DNA of 64,000 nt, taken from NCBI GenBank assembly GCA_028023455.1, contig JAQFVV010006203.1:11444876-11508875 (forward strand). Direction: 5' to 3'. The notes under the pieces are model-generated. The model did not search any database and had not been told where the DNA came from. It was given only the letters and a program-made list of their open reading frames with translations. The position numbers and the translations under genes were made by a program. Shown piece by piece: positions 1 through 13,000 of this stretch. How positions within the stretch are numbered: position 1 is the first letter of the stretch; each line of letters begins with the position of its first letter. Origin of the DNA: Epiperipatus broadwayi. Its lineage: Eukaryota; Onychophora; Udeonychophora; Euonychophora; Peripatidae.

Positions 1-885
1 AAAAAAAAAAATTGCATTGAAACTTGCATTATATTATCCAAGTAGCAAAATTACAAAGTACATAATTATTGCTTACTTGTACAAGAGACCATTTATCTAA
101 ATCTAAAATGAAAATAGTTATATTACATAATTTGATACCATTATAAATAAATTTTAAAAAAAGAATATGTCCATAACTGTTTTTAAATACATTAAAAGGA
201 GAGCTGCTTTAGAAATATGTTATGATATTGTTTCAACAGATCAGTTATGACATCGTAATAAAAAAAAATATACATTTTGCAATAAGGTCGTAAAAATAAC
301 TACTATTAAATTATCTTTATTTCTATTTTCATTAAGTTTCTAATAATTGTTTTTCAATTCACGACTATAATAAAGAAAAACTAAAACAAATGAATGTAAA
401 TAGAGTTATCAAATTTTTTAATGTTATGACTGTATTTGAAATTATTTTTATGTAAAAAGACAATTCCTAATATTTTAATAAAAAAAATACCAATTTAATA
501 AAAGTATCATTTATATCACAGATAAATTATAAATAATATATATTTTTAAAGATTTATAATGACCAAAATATAATTTAAAATTAGGTTTGATGTATATTCT
601 TCAAATTAGTCCATTTTATAATAAGAGACCATATTATGTAGATTTATAAATATATTAGCGCACTCTTTAGAAATAACATTTTTACAACTTATTTATCAAT
701 AAATGCATTATTTGAATATAGTTCAATCAAACAAACATGTATAATGCCTTCCTTTAATTTCTACTTTAATATCGTGATCCTCACAATATGGCATAAATAC
801 TTTGCAATCATCTGATTGCATGCTCATAAGTCAAAAAAAGTGACATTTAAATTTTTTTTTCTTATCTTAGTTTTACTGTGTTCAT
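1..885. other. 3' flank of the P450 gene, no gene seen
   Basis: AT-rich sequence with many A or T runs and no open frame with recognisable content. It probably includes the P450 3' UTR (minus strand) with candidate ATTAAA signals around 753-770. No repeat family was recognised. Confidence 0.5.
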
Positions 886-1067
886 TTAATCTCTTGGAAT
901 AGCTATTATCTTGTATGGTTGAGCAGAATTAGTTAAGCCAGTGTTAGGTTCAAGGGTTGGCTGGGAAGAGTTTTCAGGGATTGTAAGAGTAAATCGGTGA
1001 AGTATTGTAGTAAAAAATAAATACAATTCCAATTTGGCTAGTTGCTCACCAGCACAACGTCTAGTAC
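886..1067 (-). CDS. P450 coding exon 4 (haem-Cys loop and C-terminus)
   Basis: 182 nt including the stop codon TAA (888-886 read on the minus strand). It begins after acceptor AG 1069-1068 with GTRRCAGEQLAKLELYLFF, completing the haem-binding signature. Cys450 is the fifth iron ligand. Fifty-five residues follow the Cys, ending IIAIPRD, the normal C-terminal length. Downstream, ATTAAA-type signals on the minus strand occur about 120-135 bases past the stop (around 753-770), and an AATAAA near 316-321. Which one is used is unknown. Confidence 0.94.
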
Positions 1068-4000
1068 CTAAAACAAAAAAAAAGTGTATAGAGTAATCAT
1101 ATACATACAACATAGTTATACAGCATTATTTATTAAGAATAATATCTCATATGCCAGCTAATTAGCAAAAAAATAATTTTTTAATCGGATATTGAAAACT
1201 AAACATTCTCTTACCTTTTGGATGAAAAGTATTGTATTTATTATTTTTGATAATAAAGCATTTGAAAATACACCTGGGTCTCGTTTTACGTGATAGATAG
1301 GTTCCTCAGAAAACACGCGCAAACGAAATCGTGCAAAAATAGACGTAACTTACATTGAAAAAGGGAGGATGCGGTCTGTGATTTTTCAAAATTCACATAA
1401 AAGCAAAGCACCAATGTAAAATTACTTTAAAATTCGCGCAAAAAAAAAAAAAAAATAAGGAAATAAAATATGACTAATAAAAAATTTCAAATTTGAAAAA
1501 AATTGATACAAGACAAACTTTTTTTAACTATAATATTTAATTTTATTCAAAATAATATATTTTTATGCATAATTTACAGTACAGTAATTTACATTTTTTT
1601 ATACATGTTTTAATTATTATCGCTATTTGCCCCAAAACACGTTCGTTTGCAAACTAGTAAAAAATCAGATTCTCATGTGATGTGATGTGATGTATTTGGC
1701 TTCTCCTTAAACGAAGTCAAGAATATCTCGGCAATTATTCTTGATGTGATGTGATGTATTATGGCTTCTCCTTAAACGAAGTCAAGAATATCTCAGCAAT
1801 TATGCCCAGATAAACCTGTTAGCCACTTTCTTTTACATTCCCCACTCTAAATTTACCCATAATCTGCTCTATCCCATTTCCACAACATAATTTTTGTCAA
1901 CTCTATAACCTTTATATCTAAATCCCCCTTATCTTTTCCCAAACCCAGCATAAAAACCAATAATTCACTTTCTGTATAATCACTCTTTTCATATTTATTT
2001 TTCCACAACTTCATTATATGTACCCTTTCTGTTTTCAAACATTTACATTCAATTAACAAATGCCTAATATTTTCAATTCCTTCCTTACATAATTTACAAA
2101 ATAAATCACCCATATTTTTCCATTTACATGTATATTCTTTTGTAGCTAAAGATCCCGTTCGAGCCTTAAATAATAAACTACTTTCCTTACTATTATCATA
2201 TATTAAATACAACTAGCGCCAAGTTCACTCTCATGTTGTGTTAATGGTTTTCTGTTGATAACGACGATAATTTTATTAATTGTTTATGAACTTAGACTTA
2301 TGATAATAAAAAGACATTTATTCACCACTGCTGGGAAAAATTTAATTAAAACTAACAACTAAAAATTAAATTCTTATTTTTGTCTTTAATTTTCAATTCC
2401 GTTTAAAAATCAAATTTTGTTTTACATCACATTAATTTCAAGTTGCCCGTAAGTAATTTTTAAATTGTTAATTACAATTAAAAACAGATTTTAATTTTTA
2501 ATTGTGCCCATTGCTATTACTGACCTTTTAAAAATAAACTTGTGGACACTAAATGATTAATAATTGATTACGTTCTTTTTTAAAAAGCAAAAACAGAATG
2601 TGATTTAAAATGCAAAATTAACACGCACAATGTTTGAACAAATTTACATTATAATCTTGTAAAATTTAATGTGTGTATACATAAAATGTGGAAATCATGA
2701 TTTTAATTTCATTATTGCATAAAATCTTACTATTATAAAGCACTGAAAATATTGAAATTACTAAGATGAAAGTAGAATTCCAATAATGTGCTATTACTTT
2801 CAATATAATGTACGTGCGCGAAATTTATTATTTAAAGTAATAGCGCATTATCGGAGGTCGACTACTGGTGAAACACAAATCGCGTAACTTCAAAATCATG
2901 TTAAATAAGTCCACGTAAAAAGAGACCCAGGTGTAATATAAAAAGCAATATCCAACTCGTTCTTTTGCATGTAAATATAGAACACAACATTGACTGAGAT
3001 AATAGTTTGAGATTTGAGAACTATGAAAATATTTAGTGGAATGTCTTTTATATTTCATGAATTCATATTACAACAATAGTAAAGCCTGCCATGCAGTCCT
3101 AATAAAGTTATATTGCTCATTATATATATATATTTGGCTATTCTAAAAAAGTAAATCAAGGATGAAAAAATTCTCAAATCTTCATCACCTGGCAATTGAC
3201 TCTAATAAGTATTGGATTGTCCATTTCATGGATTGATGGAAAAACTTTTATCCTGCAGAATATTATTTAAAGGCTGGTTTGCCACTTATCTACTATTGTA
3301 TAAGTTGAATGGAGGGGAAAAAATGTTTTTCATCTATATATACTGTGACTATACAAACTCATCAAGAAATGGATTCATTTGAAATAATAAAGAGTTCAGT
3401 TGGAATTTTAAAGTTAATTAAAAACTTTATACTAAATGATAAAAATAATTAAATAAAATAATTGGAATTGCAAAATCCAAGGAAAGTACAACTGGGTATT
3501 ATGCAATTAATTAGAATTGATTTAAATATATTGATTTCAATATGAAAAAAATATTTATAAAAGTAAAATTTCTAAACATTAATACATCATTATATTCAAA
3601 TCATGTGGTTTTTACTTGAATTTCTTAATTTGGGTATATTTTATATTTGGAAATTTTATACTCTTGTATAAGTCAGAACAAAGATAAATCTATATTAAAA
3701 AAATTAAATATATAAATATCAAAATAAAGACATCATAAACAAATTTAGAAATATTAACATGATTTTTTTTTTGGAAAAGTCTTTATTTTTGAGTTCATTT
3801 TCTGTATAATTAAACAAAAATAAAATATATTTCAAATTTCATTTAATTATTGTAATTAAAAAATTATGTATAATCTGTTCAGAATGGACTCTAAAAATAG
3901 AAAATACAATTGATAATTAATATTAAAAAGCAACTTTTTAAAGCTAGGTACATAAGTTTATGAGCCAGGTAAAAATGTATTTATTATGTGTCAAGGGGGC

Positions 4001-7000
4001 TATATAAGTGATTTAAAATAGAAATAATCCCTTTATTTGCTCTTTCATATTTTCTAAAGAATGTTTGCAATTATCTGAATGTAATCATTGTGTAAGACAA
4101 AACCAGAGTTAAATATTAACTCTATACACCAGAAAAGAAAAATGGATATACAAAGTATGATAAATCACTGCCAGGATAGTATCTACTTATTTTACAGCTA
4201 ATCTTATTCTAGCTATGATAGAAAACTTCTTTATGAAGATAATTATCAATATTATGGACCGAGTGCTTCCAAGCAGTATAACATTTGTATCAAGCCTCAT
4301 TGTTAGAATTTTGAAGATGATATAGCCTTCTGCCGTCTTTGATAGAAATTTGTTCCTATATTCAAAAGCTCCATATCTGGAGATTAATCTCAAGTAAAAC
4401 TGATATAAAAAAATCAAATAATCATGATATCTATTTTAAAAGGTTCACATGCACAAATCAAATCTATATTTCTGAAAGGTACCTGAATCAAAAGATTACA
4501 TATTTAACCATAATAAGAGTTTTGATTATATACATGTATTAAATAAATCAGACTTAAATTTAAAACTTTTTTTATATTTGTAAAATATTTTTTATTCATT
4601 TTATTCTTATTACTCAGTTATTTTCTATATACTGATATGTTTTACTGGAACTTGTGTATTTAAATTGTTTTTAATTATGATTTCAAAAATCTTGGTTATT
4701 ATTCTTTTAGGTATTATTGGTAGAAACTGTATTCACTTGAATTACTGTTAAATATACTTATGTGTTATAAGAATATAAATTGGCTCCTTTATAATTTTTT
4801 TAGTTGAAAAAAGCATGCTAATATATTTTCAAGTGATGTTCAGGGTTAGATTATATCTATTTTGTGCTTATATAACCATGGGTAATTTTTAATTAATCAA
4901 ACTATTTAACTAAATTATTTTTATTTAAAAATAAATTTACTGTCTATGCCATTCTTATTTAAATTTTGTTTCATTTCCATTGAGTATTTACCTAATTATG
5001 TTTATGATCCTAAACAGCTCTAGGCTGAGAATATGTTGGAATGACACAGGGGAAGAAATTATGTTGATGATATGACATTGAATTATTTATCTCATCATAC
5101 ATAGTCTTCCAGAATGGAAGTGGTATTCAAGAAATCTATCTAATATACTCTGATTATATTAGATGATGCAATTTTTAATATGAATCTCTCATAGTTATAA
5201 ATTGATGATGATCAGATATAATTTGTATTTCTTTTAGTTTTTCAATATGATCTTTAGAAGATGGAATTCCATGGTTAGATTATCATTATATTATTAACCA
5301 TGAAAAATTCTTATGAGAAAATAACCAAGATATAAATTAATTATTAGTAAAGAAAGCTTTATCAGCAAAATAACTTAACACACAAATGATTCAAGCAGTG
5401 ATTAGGAATCTAATGTACATTAAGTACAATTGATCTGTGTACAGAACTTCTTCTTCCAAATCTTCTATTATCTTTTAACTTTTATTTCTAAAAATTTTTT
5501 ATCATCTCGTTTGTTGACTTCTTATTGTTGTATAAATGCCATCCATACCAATACATGATAATTATAATAAATAACACATAAATATGATAATAACATGTAG
5601 AAACTATAAATTTTTTTATCTATGACATTTCTATACTTTTGATCATTACTATATATATTTACATACATGAAGTAATCAAGCTATCATTTCACATTACAAC
5701 AATAAATATTCTAAGCATATTAAAAGTTAGCCTTGATAGAAACAAGCGATCACTGTTGATTACTGCAACTATGACATAGTGCAGCAGCTAAATTTTGTTT
5801 ACTATAAATTTCAAGATATATAACAAAATTAAAGCACACAAATAATAATCCTTATTATAAATCTTTACTATTGCGTTAGCTCCAAATTTTATCATTACAG
5901 TGGAAAAGGTGATAACATTCTTTTCAATACCCTGAGACAAATCTATCAGAATGACTTTAAAAATAACTTGGCTAACATTATGTACATTAAAAAGGCTGAA
6001 TACATACCACACATTTTGTCCATTTATTTCATACGTAGAAATATTTGCATAAAGTGTAATAGTATAGCATTATATAATGTTGACATAAAGTATCACCAAT
6101 CCCTTTTGGATATTGAATTAAAATCTATAATTCAAGAATTATGGCAGAAAAAATGGAATTCTTATGATATTCCAAATATATATTTTTTCCAAATCCAGTG
6201 ATAAAGTTAATTAGATTTGATTTTCCTAGACTCAATTGGAGTCTCATCAACAGACTCACGCAACCCAAGATCATTGTGCTCATCTGTTTCATATATAGAA
6301 ATCAACAGCCATTGCTCTATGTAAATGTGAGCAAATACAAATTATGAATCACATAGTTAATAACTGACAAATTAATGGTTACAGTGGTAGAAATGAAGGA
6401 CTTAATAAAGCCACTAATGTTTTGTTAATAGCTTAGCTGTCAAAAAAAGTCCATAAATTAAATAATAAATATTCTAAAGCATGCAATCTTCACCAATTTT
6501 TATTATTGAAGTTTTTATTAATTTTATGCAGTTAGTCGTGAAATTATTCAATCAATTAATTCTTACATAAGATGCTTACTTATACAATGATGCATTAAAA
6601 TTCATTATTACACTTTGTGTATGTTATGTCCTCTGCTTAAAGATAGATTAGTTTGTTATTTCTTGACATTCTAGAATCTTACAGATCTACTGTATAAACT
6701 TTACAAAACGTTGTTATTCATTTTCCATCTTAAATTAATGCAACTTCTTACGAGACCACACAATTTTAACAATATTTTTTAAATGAAAATCTTTTTCAAA
6801 GAAGAAAACATTATTATACATAATTTTAAATTAATTAGAACTTTTTTTTCTGGAATTAAAACTTACCAACAGCAAATGGCATAAACCCAACAGGTTTGAA
6901 AAATTTTCCATTTTCATCTAGAAAATGTTCAGGTCTAAACTCATAAGGATGAGACCATACTTTTGGATCTCTGTGAACTGCCCACAGATTTGAGAAAATA

Positions 7001-10000
7001 ATGCTTCTTGGAGGAATGTGATAGCCACATAAAACTGTTTCTTGAACGTTGGCATGAACAACTCCAAGTGGAACTACAGTTGCAAAGCGCTGAATTTCAC
7101 AGAGTGTAGCTTCAGTATAAGGAAGATCTTTGAAATGGTACAGACATGGAAGACTACTGCGGCCAACTACATTGTCCATTTCCTCCTGAACTTTTCGTTG
7201 AATGTCAGGATACATGATCATATACAGAAATGCAAAATCCAAAGTATTAGTGGTTGTTTCAATTCCAGCCAAATATAAATCCCAAGACACCATACCAAGA
7301 TGCTTATCTTTAAAAAACAAAACAAAAATATAAAAAGTTAATTTTTTTATTTCATTTTAAAAATTAAATTAAAAGCAAAAAGTATATTATTTATAAAAAT
7401 TGTAATAATTAAAAAAATAAACTATATTAATAATATAAAACTTTGGGCATTTATATAGAAAAGGTAACCAAATATTTTGTCAAAACACTTTTATTCATGC
7501 TTAGTATGTTTTCAATATATTACAAATCATAATCATAGCTCATTCATTTCTTTAGTGTTCCTAGTCAGTAAGATATTTGATATCTTTATTCATTATTTAA
7601 ATTTGCTATTTCATTATTCAGAAATATTTAAATACCTTCATAATACCCACTTCTTTGATAGCAGGATGCTAGATTCTTTTTTGTTTATGACAAATCTATC
7701 TTTAGCTATCCCCCATTTCTCTTTAACTTTTCACATTCTGTCTTTCCTTTCAGTACAAATAATTTCAGCTTTTGCCAAATTGAATTTATAGCTTTGCTGT
7801 TGCTTGTGATTTATAAATATAGGAATTTAAAATTATGCAAACTCAAAACAAACAGGAAAAATAACACTGATGCATATATTAAAGATTTACAAAATTTGGG
7901 ATATAACAGAAACAAAATTATTAACACAGTAGACAACTTCTATAAAAAACTAAATAAACTTGTACAACCTCAAGCTAGGGAAGATAAAATAAGAGACAAG
8001 CCTTCCATACTTACCAAAAATCTCTAAAAAATTAAAAAGATTATGTTCTAAAAAATGCAATGTAAGTTTTAATTCTTTCTCTTCACTGAACAATCAACTC
8101 AACAATTCTAAAGATAAACTGCCCACAGTGTTAGCCCACCAGATCATCTATAAAATAAAATGTGATCAAATTAATTGTAAAGCCACATTCTATGGTGAAT
8201 CGAGGGCCAATCTATTAATAAGACTGGGCCAGCACAAATAATTGTATAGCAGAGCCACGAAAAGTTCTGAATATTCCTCTATATTTATGAACCATGAGCA
8301 ACAGCAAGATCATAAATTCAATCTGATGAAAGCTGAAATTATTTGTAATGAAAGGGAAGACCAAAAATGAAAAATTAAAGAGGCTTAGATGATAGTTAAA
8401 GTTAGATTTTCCATAAGCAAAAAAGAATCTAGCACCCTGTTGTCAAAGAAGTGGGCATTATGAAAATATTTAAATATTTTTGAATAATGAAATAACAAAT
8501 TTAAATAATGAATAAAGATATCAAGCATAGTTACCGACTAGGAACACTAAAAATGAATGAGCTATAAATATATATAATATGGGCATTATGAAAATATTTA
8601 AATATTTTTGAATAATGAAATAACAAATTTAAATAATGAATAAAGATATCAAGCATAGTTACTGACTAGGAACACTAAAAAAATGAATGAGCTATGAATA
8701 TATGTAATATATTGAAAGCATGCTAAGCTTGAATAAAAGTGTTTAGACAAAATATTTGGTTACCTTTTCTGTATAAATGCCCGAACATTTATATTATTAA
8801 TATTACTTTCGCACAGAAAAAAAATATAAGTTTTGGAATTACAAAATGAATACACAAAAAAATAAAATACAGAAACATAACTTGCCTTTACTTACAATTT
8901 CTTTAATATTTACTATGATATTTAACATGAAAAATATTATTTATTAAATAATTGATAGTATTTTTATACCAATTTTTTTAACTATCAACTTGTTCTTTTA
9001 AATCCGAGTTATACTGATAGTGGATTTAGGAACTTTCATTTAATAATTTATCTCCTTCAACTTAGATATTGATAAATGTGATGTTAACAGAATATTCAAC
9101 TTCTTTCTGATAAATAAACTACCTGAATGAAACTGGAACAATTTAAGTATATTATCTCAATAGTTTGTCATTCTATATCAGGAAAATATTTTCCCACATT
9201 CTGTTTGTATTATGATGGCTTTAGTTGATTGGTTTGAAGAATTTGTATTTCAAAAAAGCAACTAGAATATCCAAATGAGTTATATTTATTTATCATCCAA
9301 AGTCTCATAGTATGTTGGTAAAAAATTTACTTGCCACATGATGTGAATTGGAATTCTGGTTAGGTGGTTGGTCTATAGCCAATCCATCTAACCACATCAT
9401 TATTGGTTGGTGTGTATGTTGTTATACACCAAAACAAAAGTTTTAAAAGCACAAGTTTTTATTCCTCAAAAATTGACAAGCTGATGAGTATGTCATTCTC
9501 ACTAGTCATTTAAGATGGACTGTTGGAGAGATTTGTTCTGCAGGGAGTTATTCAAAGGTTAATTTATCTTTTATTTATTTACCTGTATCTTTTTAAATTA
9601 ATTTATATTCCTAAAAATTTAACTGAAAGTTATCTTATACATCAAACACTTTAATTAAAATTAAAACACTTTAGGAACCTATTTTTATTTCTATTGTAAG
9701 TCATTAAGAGTGAGAAATGATGTAAGAAATGATCTTCTAAATACCCCATTGTTTACCAGTACAATTTTGACGATGCTGTTAAGATTTAAAAAAGAAGTTT
9801 GCAAAATAATTCTTTTGCTTATTGAAGAAAAACATTTTATAATTAATGACAAATTTACATTGAGATGCTTGTGATGGTGCTTTTTTTAAAAAATAGTTTA
9901 TTATAAGCATAGTTGTCTGTAATGCTGAATTAATACAATAAATAATTATGTATAAAATGTTACTAATATCTGAGAAATGTATAATAAATTTATTTTCACA

Positions 10001-13000
10001 AGAGAACACTTTCTCAAATTTTAGAAATTAATCCCGTGATATTACAGAATATGTATATAATCAGAATATGTATATAATCACGAAGTGGATAAAATTTTTA
10101 AAATATATCTGATTACTGTATTTATAAATATTCAATTATATACTTACATATATTGCTTTGAAGAAGTACAGACATTGAATTATAATATTATTACATATAA
10201 TCACTAAAGTATATTTTAATAAAAATATTATCTTAAAACTATAATAAAATGAAAAATACCATACCCATGCTGAAATTTTCTTTAGTGTGGCAGGATTCCT
10301 TATTGCTCATTTCAAGTCTGAAGGCATCAAGAAAATGTCGGATGATGCTTTGATCATGTGGCGAGGAATGCTCACTGACAATCCTTTCTCCAAACGACCA
10401 CATTTCATCTTTCATATGAATAATTCTGTTTAAAACTCTTTTAAAACCTGGAACGTATTTAACGCTAGGCATAAAGTCAAAAAGTGCCACCAGTGGAGAT
10501 TTAGCTAATTCAAATGTATAATTCATCATGTCAAGGGTTTTATGCAAGTGTGGGTCATTGTATTCGTAACGTTTATCAAACAACATAAAATTGATTATAT
10601 TGGCAACAGCACAGGTAATTAAAAGTTTGGCATTAAAAGGTTGAGTATTGGTGTTTTCAAATTCTTGAATAATGGTCTTAAGTTCTTCTTTAATATATTC
10701 ATGTAAATTGTATGGACCATGGCTGTAATGATTTCTTTGGTAGCTTACAATAGCTTTTCTTGTATCTTTCCAAATAGGTCCTTCAGTTGTAAAAATACCT
10801 TAAAAAAACACACACATTAACATTTTTTTAAATATTTCCTTTTTAAATAAAAATTACATGAATTATTTTAAAAATAACAGAAATTGTAAAAAAAATCAGA
10901 TGTACTAGAGTTTAAATCTAGGAGAAATTTGAAATTTTTCCAAGTTACAGCCCATCAACATCTTATTGAATAATAAATGGATATCTAATCGTAAAGCAAG
11001 AAAGAAAATGTAAAGATTATCATTTAGCATTTGTACTAGCCTAGATAGTATTGTTTTGTCCTTCCCTGAAAACAGTTTTGCATTGATAAGAGCTATGTAA
11101 AGCGGGTTTTATCATTTACACAATAAATATAAAAAAATGGACAAATGATCATAAAAGCAAAAAGTTCATGAAATAAATTTTATTGAAAGATTAAACTTTT
11201 TTTAATTACTTATTAAACTTTTAGTTGTTAATATAATTTGATCATGATATTTACACCATTTAGTTTGAAGCCTCTGAATGGATATCAAAAATCATAAATA
11301 CTAATGTGTATTTTTAACATATATACATACATTTATAGTTATATGTTAGATTATTTTTATTACCTATTTAAATTGATAAACGGTTTTAGAAAAATTCAAA
11401 TTTTTATTTACACTTTTTAAAAAAACATTTGTGTTAATAATAATACACAGGTTAATATAGATCACAAATATTTTTTTTCACTCTTCCTGGTCCAATCAAG
11501 TGATAATCTAGCATGAGATTGAGCCAATAATTTTTATTTTTGTGAATACTGAATTTAAGATTTTCCAAAAGCAATAGTAAGTAGAAATTTCAAATACTTA
11601 TCTATGCACATGTTGCTGATTTCTCCATTTTTTCTTTTAAGAGCAAAATTAATGACTGATTTCCATTCATAAACCCTCAGTATTTATAAATTCTGGACCA
11701 CAAACACATGAAGGAAGAATAAAAAATACCATTCAAGTACTGTGTTCTATGCTAGGCTGTGTGCTATTGCAAACAATTAAATGTATTTTGAAAAAGTATA
11801 AATTAAAATTTGTATTTTTCTAAAAACATTTATCAACTCAAAAAAGGTAATGGAAATAATCCAGTCCAATATATAATTATAAATAAAATGCCATACTCAA
11901 AAACCCATAGATAAGCACACACATAGATATATACACACAACTAGGGCCATTTAATTTAAAAATTATATATTAAAAAATCAATAAACATAATTAACAAAAA
12001 AAATAAAAAAATGTGATTATAGTAAATAATAATAATAATAATAATAATAATAAAGAGCACATTTGCATACATGTATACTCTACTCAAATCTTGGAGTTTG
12101 TGAGAAAAGTAATATATATTACTAGAAAATATAGTAATAGGTGAATATTTGAAGTCTTAAACTAGATCCCATGAGATTGTGAAAGAACTAAACACTACAT
12201 GTGAGATGGATGTATGAAATAAGAAAGTTTGTGGTGATTTGGAAAAGAGAAACTATGAATTAGTGAAACTGGATGCTTTTTTAACCTCACAGATCTTTAT
12301 ATAATGATAAACATAAACTCTTTTTTTCTTCTTGTAATTTGTAAATAAACATTTGCTGACTCTGTGTCAGGAAAAATGTACTTTACAATGTTTCTTGAAT
12401 TCAATCTTATTATAAAACAGTCTGTGAATAAATCAAATTGTCAAAGTAATTTTTTATTTTTGTATTTTTAAGAGAATTTTTATTTTTGTTAGAATTCATG
12501 TAAATTCTATTACGCTCTATTACTAAATTAAATGTTGAAATATACCCACAGCCGTTTATAATTTCATGTTTTTTCATGAATCTACTTTTCACCTCTTTCT
12601 TTGCTGGTTCTTTTATTGGGGGGGGGGGGATATTAAAATTAAAAAGTTTGGCAAACCCCGAACTACACCATCCTAAAGTGGATCTACAATGGTTGAAAAT
12701 GATATTGATGATTATGTAAATACATTTATTAATCGTTCTCAAAAACAAAAAAAATAATAATAAAACTTCCTGATCTCTCTTGTGATGTAAAATTTATGAT
12801 ATTAAATCTGTAAATTTCAAATATACTTAGTTGTACTGATAGAGCAGCTATTTTTATAATTAAAGTGATAGCATTTTTACTGGATCAATTAGAAAATTAA
12901 ATTTTAATTTAAAGTAACTCCAAAGTGCAAAGCTAATGATGGTAGCAATTCTTCTAAGCAACTTTTCTAAAGACAATCTGATAACTCAGATTTGGATCTA

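Larger units (their letters stand above)
1271..2933. mobile_element. TA-flanked inverted-repeat DNA element (Tc1/mariner-superfamily-like, non-autonomous)
   Basis: The left end CACCTGGGTCTCGTTTTACG (from 1271) is matched in inverted orientation at the right end (2912-2933), 21 of 22 positions identical. TA dinucleotides abut both ends (1269-1270 and 2934-2935), as expected for a TA target duplication. No transposase frame is visible. The interior holds a separate LINE 3' fragment on the minus strand (about 1676-2215), so roughly a third of the 1663 bp is a later insertion. It lies in P450 intron 3. Superfamily is inferred only from the TA duplication. Confidence 0.7.
7445..8793 (+). mobile_element. 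Penelope-like element remnant bounded by inverted repeats
   Basis: Left arm about 7445-7712 and right arm about 8388-8793 are inverted copies of each other. Outer ends match (GGGCATTTATATAGAAAAGG left, and the complement ending near 8793). The right arm is longer because a 128-bp segment is duplicated. Between the arms the plus strand encodes the end of a Penelope-type reverse transcriptase and a GIY-YIG domain. Penelope elements are known to carry LTR-like repeats in direct or inverted orientation, so this arrangement fits that group. It is inserted in P450 intron 2. Confidence 0.75.

Noticed and set aside
7042-7278. Plus-strand 78-codon frame over P450 exon 3
   Set aside because: It is the shadow of the conserved exon on the opposite strand.
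10239-10586. Starting a separate protein at the internal Met of P450 exon 2
   Set aside because: The frame continues upstream to a proper acceptor at 10799 with conserved WKDTR, so this Met is internal.
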